Source: Rhodococcus opacus
GTDB taxonomy: Bacteria; Actinomycetota; Actinomycetes; Mycobacteriales; Mycobacteriaceae
Length of the DNA stretch: 64,000 bases
Assembly (NCBI RefSeq): GCF_012396235.1
Contig: NZ_JAAXPA010000018.1
Location: 62,001 to 126,000 of the forward strand
Reading direction: 5' to 3'
Below, piece after piece: positions 59,326 to 64,000 of this stretch (the stretch's first letter is position 1; each line of letters starts with the position of its first letter). The position numbers were made by a program, and so were the translations under genes. The notes below the pieces were generated by a model, which worked only from the letters and a program-made list of their open reading frames with translations, made no database searches and was not told where the DNA came from.

Positions 59326-60579
59326 ATGTCAGTGCCCACGACGCCGTCCGGCGTGCCGGTTCCGCGCCGTGTCGTGGTCATTCTGCTGCTGGTGATTCCG
59401 CTCAGCCAGATCCCGCTCGACATCTACACCCCGGCATTGCCGCAGATGGTGCTCGACCTGGACGCGTCCGCGGCCGTGGTGCAGAACACGGTGACGGCCT
59501 ACATGCTGGGCATGAGCCTGGCGTTCATTCCGGTCGGACTGATCGCGGATGCGGTGGGCCGCAAGCGAACTCTGCTGACCTGCCTGGCGATCCTCGTCGT
59601 CACCAGCGTGGGATGCGCACTCGTGCAGAACATCACGCTCCTGCTCGGTCTGAGATTCGTGCAGGGTATCGGTGGGTGCGCGTGCCTCGTCCTCGCCTAC
59701 GCGATCGCCGCCGACTGCTACCGCGGCGCCCGGCTCACGTCCGTGTCCGGTCTCCTCGGGGCCGCGTGGGGGCTGGCACCCGTTCTCGCACCCGCCGTGG
59801 GTGGGGTACTGGTGCAGTTCATGTCGTGGCGTCTGGTGTTCGGGCTGATCGCGCTTCTGGCGGCCCTGGCCGTTCCCCTCGTCGTCGCGGGATTGCCGGA
59901 GACGCTTCCACCGGAACTGCGGGCACCGGTCGACGTCGGCGCCGCGGCGCGGGTGCTGGGTGCGGCTCTGCGCCACCGCATCTTCGTGGGGTTCGTGCTC
60001 GTGTTCGGACTGATGGCATCTGCACAGATGGTGTTCGGTGTCGTCGCGCCCTTCCTCTACCAGCAGATTCTCGGATTCTCCCCGGCCGCCTACGGTGCGG
60101 TGGCGCTCGTCGTGGGCGGCGCCAACCTCGTCGGCGAACTCGCCTGCAGCGCGCTGGCTGTCCGGGTCGGCACACGCAGGCTCGCGTTCGGCGCGTGGTG
60201 GGTGTTCGTGGCGGGCGCGCTCGTACTCACCGTTACGGCCGGGCTGTCCGTCGTCACCGCACCGGCCATCACGATCGGCGCCTGCCTCGCGCTCGCCGGA
60301 TGCGGGGTGCTCTGCCCGCAGATGTACGGGCTCGCTCTCGGACTGTTCACCCGCAATCTCGGACTGATCGGCGGGGTCGTCACGGCGGCCTGCTATCTCG
60401 TCGTCAGTGCGGCGATGGCCGTCGCCGGAGTACTACCGGAGAACAGCCAGGCACCGCTGGGCTGGCTGTACCTGACCCTGGGCGCGGGAGCCGGGATCCT
60501 GCTGCTCCTCACCACGTCCACCCGGCGGTCCCAGGGTTCCCCCTCCGCCGCGCCTGCACCACGACCAGAACGGAGGTGA
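59326..60579 (+). CDS. MFS transporter, Bcr/CflA-like
   Basis: 417-residue drug:H+ antiporter family protein with twelve hydrophobic helices. Motif A-like loop G-L-I-A-D-A-V-G-R-K-R between helices 2 and 3; D-I-Y-T-P-A-L-P-Q-M near the first loop is typical of Bcr/CflA/drug efflux. ATG 59326; the GTG two codons later is also possible. Followed 6 nt later by the double-ABM gene, so the two form an operon. Substrate cannot be told from sequence. Confidence 0.85.
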   Translation: MSVPTTPSGVPVPRRVVVILLLVIPLSQIPLDIYTPALPQMVLDLDASAAVVQNTVTAYMLGMSLAFIPVGLIADAVGRKRTLLTCLAILVVTSVGCALVQNITLLLGLRFVQGIGGCACLVLAYAIAADCYRGARLTSVSGLLGAAWGLAPVLAPAVGGVLVQFMSWRLVFGLIALLAALAVPLVVAGLPETLPPELRAPVDVGAAARVLGAALRHRIFVGFVLVFGLMASAQMVFGVVAPFLYQQILGFSPAAYGAVALVVGGANLVGELACSALAVRVGTRRLAFGAWWVFVAGALVLTVTAGLSVVTAPAITIGACLALAGCGVLCPQMYGLALGLFTRNLGLIGGVVTAACYLVVSAAMAVAGVLPENSQAPLGWLYLTLGAGAGILLLLTTSTRRSQGSPSAAPAPRPERR

Positions 60580-60585
60580 CCTCAC

Positions 60586-61566
60586 GTGCCGCATTCACAC
60601 CCGCGCAGCCCTGCCGCGTCCCCGGTGTCGGTGATCTTCCAACGCCGGATCGACGACGCGAGTTACGCCGACTACGCACGGTGGCAGAAGCGTGCGGCGG
60701 AGGCCCTCGCGACCGTTCCGGGTTTCATCGATCAGGACATCGTGCCGCCGTCGCCGCCCGTGCAGGACGACTGGGTGGACGTGCTGCGGTTCGCCACCGT
60801 CGAGGACGCCCGCGCGTGGCTCGACAGCGACCGCCGGACGGAGCTCGTGGCGGAGATCAAGCACGCCTTCATCGGCAACGAGGACGTCCACCTGCTCACC
60901 GGCGAGCAGACCCGGGAGCAGTCGGCGACGTCGGTGGTCATCTCCTGTCACGTCGCCCCCGAGGACGAGTCGGCGTTCATGGACTGGCAGCGGAAGATCT
61001 CCGCCGCCGAGGCGGGGTTCCGGGGTTTCCGGGGGCACAAGGTCGAGAGGCCGGTGCAGGGGATCACCGAGGACTGGACGATCGTGCTGAGCTTCGACAC
61101 CGAGGACAACCTGGCGTCGTGGATGGATTCACCCGAGCGGGCTGCCCTCCTGAAGGAGGGCGAGAAGTTCAACAAGAATCTCCGAATCCGCAAAGCGAGC
61201 TACGGTTTCGACTTCTGGTTCCGCGGCGCGGGCGGTGACGAGCCGCCCCCGGTGCCCGTTGCCCGGAGCAATCTCCTGGCGCTGCTGGTGCTGTATCCGC
61301 TGGTGGTGATCTGGGGCCATTTCGTCAGCGCACCGTTCATCGAGGCGCACGGGGTTCCGATCGCCGTCGCCCTGTTTCTCGCGAACCTGGTCACCACTCA
61401 GATCCTCGGCTGGTGGGCGGTTCCGGCTGCGTTCAAGGTGTTCGGATGGTGGATGGACCCGGCGATCTCCCCCCGCCGGCGGAACCTCGGTTACGCCGTG
61501 ATGATCGCGCTGTTCGGGATTTCGATCGCCGTGTGCACCCTGCTGTTCATGATCCCGACCACGTAA
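60586..61566 (+). CDS. double ABM-domain membrane protein
   Basis: 326 residues. Two ferredoxin-like antibiotic-biosynthesis-monooxygenase repeats (about 13-95 and 108-195): each has a W-Q-K/R helix, V-P-G-F/F-R-G-F and a W-x-D/S-x-x-R-x-x-L end. Then a linker and three C-terminal membrane helices (about 224-245, 250-270, 290-320). GTG 60586 has GGAGGTGA 6 nt upstream. ABM domains without membrane helices are quinone or heme-type monooxygenases; here the domain anchoring is unusual and the reaction unknown. Cotranscribed with the MFS gene. Confidence 0.85.
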   Translation: MPHSHPRSPAASPVSVIFQRRIDDASYADYARWQKRAAEALATVPGFIDQDIVPPSPPVQDDWVDVLRFATVEDARAWLDSDRRTELVAEIKHAFIGNEDVHLLTGEQTREQSATSVVISCHVAPEDESAFMDWQRKISAAEAGFRGFRGHKVERPVQGITEDWTIVLSFDTEDNLASWMDSPERAALLKEGEKFNKNLRIRKASYGFDFWFRGAGGDEPPPVPVARSNLLALLVLYPLVVIWGHFVSAPFIEAHGVPIAVALFLANLVTTQILGWWAVPAAFKVFGWWMDPAISPRRRNLGYAVMIALFGISIAVCTLLFMIPTT

Positions 61567-61656
61567 CAGACTTTCCGATTCACCTGCGCGATGTTCGGGT
61601 ACGTAGCACTGTGAAGGACCGAGGTCTGTTTCACATCGGGAGAAAGGTGTTCACGG

Positions 61657-62313
61657 TTGGACATGCAGCAACTGTGGGACTTCGTCTCCGCCCGCAAGCA
61701 GCAACTGGTCACCGACTCGTTCCTGCACGTCAGCGCAGTCGTGCAGTCGGTGGTGATCGCCACGATCGTCGCGGTGGCGATCGGTATCCTCGTGTACCGC
61801 AGTCCGGCGGGCTCCTCGATCGCCACCGCACTCGCGAGCACGATCCTCACCATCCCGTCGTTCGCTCTGCTCGGCCTGCTGATCCCGATCCTCGGCCTCG
61901 GTGTCGCCCCCACCGTCACCGCTCTCGTGCTGTACGCGCTGCTGCCGATCATCCGGAACACCATCCTCGGACTCGCCTCCGTCGACCCCGCGGTCACCGA
62001 CGCCGCCCGGGGCGTGGGAATGAGCCGCACGACGGTGCTGAGCAGGATCGAACTCCCGCTCGCCTGGCCGTCGATCCTGACGGGAATGCGGGTGAGCACG
62101 CAGATGCTGATGGGCATCCTCGCGATCGCCGCCTACGCCAAGGGTCCCGGGCTCGGCAACCTCATCTTCTCGGGACTGTCCCGTGTCGGCAGCCCGACCG
62201 CGATACCGCAGGCCCTCACGGGGACCGTTCTCATCGTGATCCTCGCCCTCGTACTCGACGGAGTCCTCGCCGTCATCGGCCGACTCACCACCTCCAGGGG
62301 GATCCGTGACTGA
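61657..62313 (+). CDS. ABC transporter permease, osmoprotectant (OpuC/ProW) type
   Basis: 218 residues, five to six membrane helices. The EAA loop appears as D-P-A-V-T-D-A-A-R-G-V-G-M-S-R (about 109-123), contacting the ATPase. Closest family: glycine-betaine/carnitine/choline permeases (OpuCB/OpuCD). TTG 61657 was chosen since a GAGAAAGG ribosome site is 9 nt upstream; ATG 61663 is the alternative. Overlaps the ATPase gene by 8 nt. Confidence 0.88.
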   Translation: MDMQQLWDFVSARKQQLVTDSFLHVSAVVQSVVIATIVAVAIGILVYRSPAGSSIATALASTILTIPSFALLGLLIPILGLGVAPTVTALVLYALLPIIRNTILGLASVDPAVTDAARGVGMSRTTVLSRIELPLAWPSILTGMRVSTQMLMGILAIAAYAKGPGLGNLIFSGLSRVGSPTAIPQALTGTVLIVILALVLDGVLAVIGRLTTSRGIRD

Positions 62314-63532
62314 CCTCGATACACCGCCGACCAACGGAAGCACCGTCTCCGGAGTGGACATCGTCCTCGAAGACGTCGTCAAGAGCTACCCGGGCCAGGA
62401 GAAGGCGGCCGTCGACAACGTGTCGATGCGCATCCCCGCCGGCGAGATCGTGGTTCTCGTCGGCCCGTCCGGCTGCGGCAAGACCACCACCATGCGCATG
62501 ATCAACCGGCTCATCGAACCGACGTCGGGGAAGATCACGATCGGCGGGAAGGACGCCCTGTCCATCGACCCGGACAAGTTGCGGCGCGGCATCGGCTACT
62601 CGATCCAGCAGGCCGGACTGTTCCCGCATCTCACGATCGCCAAGAACGTCGGCACGGTCCCCGGTCTGATCGGCTGGGACAAGAAGAAGATCGCCGACCG
62701 TACCGACGAGATGCTCGACCTCGTCGGACTCGAACCCGACCTCTACCGCGAGCGCTACCCCCGGCAGTTGTCGGGCGGTCAGCAGCAGCGGGTCGGGGTG
62801 GCGCGGGCACTGGCCGCCGATCCCCCGGTACTGCTCATGGACGAGCCGTTCGGCGCGGTCGACCCGATCACGCGCGGACTGCTGCAGGACGAGTTGATGC
62901 GACTGCAGTCCGATCTCGGCAAGACGATCGTCTTCGTGACGCACGATTTCAACGAGGCGGTCAAGCTGGGTGATCGGATCGCGGTCCTGGGCAACCAGTC
63001 GCACATCATGCAGTACGACACTCCGGATGCGATCCTCGCCCATCCCGCCAACGACATGGTGGCCGGGTTCATCGGCGCGGACGCGTCGCTGAAGCAGCTG
63101 ACGCTCACCCGGGTGGCGGAGGTCGAACTCCTCGACTGCCCCACCGCGTACGAGGACGGCTCGGTGGACGATCTGCGGGCGGCGATCGCACCCCGCAAGA
63201 TCAAGTGGGGCGTCCTCCTGGACGCGCGGGACCGACCGACCCACTGGGTGTCGTTGCGGCATCTGGCCAACGCCACCTCGCTGCGCGGCATCGGCGACCC
63301 GATCGAAGAGGTGGTGTCCACCCAGTCGACGCTGCAGGACGCGCTCGAAGCGCTCCTGGCGGAGAGCAGTGCGTCGACGATCGTCACCGGCCGGCGGGGC
63401 GAGTACCGCGGCCTGATCACCATCGACACACTGGTGACGCACCTGTCCGCGCTGCGTGAGGAACACGCGCACGACGACGAGGACAGCGAGCCGAAGCAGA
63501 ACGGGGCGAGCGAGGGCGGGACACCGTCATGA
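62306..63532 (+). CDS. ABC transporter ATPase, OpuCA/ProV type, with CBS domains
   Basis: 408 residues. Walker A G-P-S-G-C-G-K-T-T (53-61), Q-loop S-I-Q-Q-A-G-L-F-P, signature L-S-G-G-Q-Q-Q-R, Walker B V-L-L-M-D-E-P-F and H-loop V-T-H-D. The segment from about 265 onward has the two CBS repeats of the OpuA/OpuC ATPases, which sense ionic strength in homologues. The last 25 residues are acidic. GTG 62306 after AGGGGGA. Its stop overlaps the next permease ATG (ATGA). Confidence 0.92.
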   Translation: MTDLDTPPTNGSTVSGVDIVLEDVVKSYPGQEKAAVDNVSMRIPAGEIVVLVGPSGCGKTTTMRMINRLIEPTSGKITIGGKDALSIDPDKLRRGIGYSIQQAGLFPHLTIAKNVGTVPGLIGWDKKKIADRTDEMLDLVGLEPDLYRERYPRQLSGGQQQRVGVARALAADPPVLLMDEPFGAVDPITRGLLQDELMRLQSDLGKTIVFVTHDFNEAVKLGDRIAVLGNQSHIMQYDTPDAILAHPANDMVAGFIGADASLKQLTLTRVAEVELLDCPTAYEDGSVDDLRAAIAPRKIKWGVLLDARDRPTHWVSLRHLANATSLRGIGDPIEEVVSTQSTLQDALEALLAESSASTIVTGRRGEYRGLITIDTLVTHLSALREEHAHDDEDSEPKQNGASEGGTPS

Positions 63533-64000
63533 CGGCTGCCGTCGCCACGACGCCCACCGCACCGGCCGCCCGGCGGTCGGAGCGGGCCCGCTTGCTGGTC
63601 CAGCCGATCATCGTCGTGATCCTGGTGGCGGGTGTGCTCGCCTGGGCCTTCAACCGCGAACTCACCGCCACGCAGAAGGGCAGTCTCAACGCCGCCAACA
63701 TCGCGACCCTGACGTGGCAGCACGTGCTGATCACAGTCGCGGTGGTCGCGATCGTCGTCGTCATCGCGGTTCCGCTGGGGATCCTGTTGACGCGGCCCGG
63801 GTTCACCAAGCTGGCACCGATCTTCCTCGGAATCGCCAACATCGGACAGGCCGCGCCGGCCATCGGACTGCTGGTGCTGCTCTTCCTCGCGACGGGGACC
63901 ACCGGATTCTGGATCGGGGTGCTCCCCATCGCGTTCTACTCTCTCCTGCCCGTTCTCCGGAACACGATCCTGGGTCTGCAGGAGGTCGATCCCGCCGTCA
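63529..64000 (+). CDS. second ABC permease, partial
   Basis: Runs off the window end; the first 157 residues are visible. N-terminal Ala/Arg-rich segment, then helices about 23-42, 65-88 and 98-122, and the start of the EAA loop (L-R-N-T-I-L-G-L-Q-E-V-D-P-A-V) at the edge. It is a second permease of the osmoprotectant system, as in OpuCB/OpuCD pairs. A substrate-binding protein gene is expected just downstream. Confidence 0.85.
   Translation, partial: MTAAVATTPTAPAARRSERARLLVQPIIVVILVAGVLAWAFNRELTATQKGSLNAANIATLTWQHVLITVAVVAIVVVIAVPLGILLTRPGFTKLAPIFLGIANIGQAAPAIGLLVLLFLATGTTGFWIGVLPIAFYSLLPVLRNTILGLQEVDPAV

Overview
The window is high-GC actinobacterial chromosome, dense with genes in short, often overlapping operons. 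Gene order follows the Mycobacterium tuberculosis stretch from about Rv2171 (lppM) to Rv2220 (glnA1) almost gene by gene, but with carotenoid genes, an extra glucokinase, an EamA/TetR pair and other insertions. That fits a mycolic-acid-containing actinomycete, most likely Rhodococcus; the genus is inferred from synteny and protein content, not from a marker gene. I see no rRNA, tRNA, CRISPR array, transposase, phage gene or origin. It is core chromosome, not a genomic island. || Layout. 14-8413: LppM-like lipoprotein, a carotenoid-type glycosyltransferase, MetF (opposite strand), then a run holding prenyl diphosphate synthase, phytoene desaturase CrtI, the lipoglycan mannosyltransferase MptA and phytoene synthase CrtB. 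8421-12881: an Rv2175c-like DNA-binding protein and the Ser/Thr kinase PknL (here with four PASTA repeats), then AroG and a small DEDD ribonuclease on the minus strand. 12949-22007: envelope lipid and glycan genes (GT87 mannosyltransferase, acyltransferase, FadD15, PimB') around a ROK sugar kinase and a minus-strand operon of two SRPBCC proteins, an ArsA-type ATPase and a small Cys-containing protein. 22051-25438: a membrane-anchored HExxH protein and two secreted NlpC/P60 hydrolases, one behind a ydaO-type (cyclic di-AMP) riboswitch. 26074-29724: DEDD exonuclease/GIY-YIG fusion, Lrp-type ligand-binding protein, TrpD and an unknown protein. 29852-37410: the respiratory bcc-aa3 supercomplex genes (ctaE-qcrCAB, ctaF, ctaC), interrupted by a DMT exporter and its divergent TetR regulator. 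37691-47100: AsnB, adenosine kinase, HesB-type Fe-S protein, glycerate kinase, small membrane proteins, the cobalamin nucleotide-loop genes cobU-cobT-cobS, and IlvE. 47164-58238: GcvT, leucyl aminopeptidase, E2 acyltransferase SucB/DlaT with lipoate genes lipB and lipA, two membrane proteins and glutamine synthetase GlnA1. 58409-64000: AlkD-like HEAT protein, MFS exporter, a double-ABM membrane protein and an osmoprotectant-type ABC transporter cut by the window end. || How the genes work together. Four themes recur: cell-envelope construction and remodelling (MptA, GT87, PimB', acyltransferase, PknL, two NlpC/P60 proteins), isoprenoid/carotenoid synthesis, aerobic respiration, and central nitrogen/lipoate/one-carbon metabolism (AsnB, IlvE, GcvT, GlnA1, LipA/LipB with their E2 client SucB). 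|| Regulatory signals read directly from the DNA include the riboswitch, a tandem GlnR-like box before glnA1, a TetR operator, a 40-bp element shared by both NlpC/P60 genes, two related palindromic elements that fill convergent gene junctions, several strong hairpin terminators, and at least sixteen start codons lying 6-8 nt behind a TANNNT hexamer, which suggests widespread leaderless translation.
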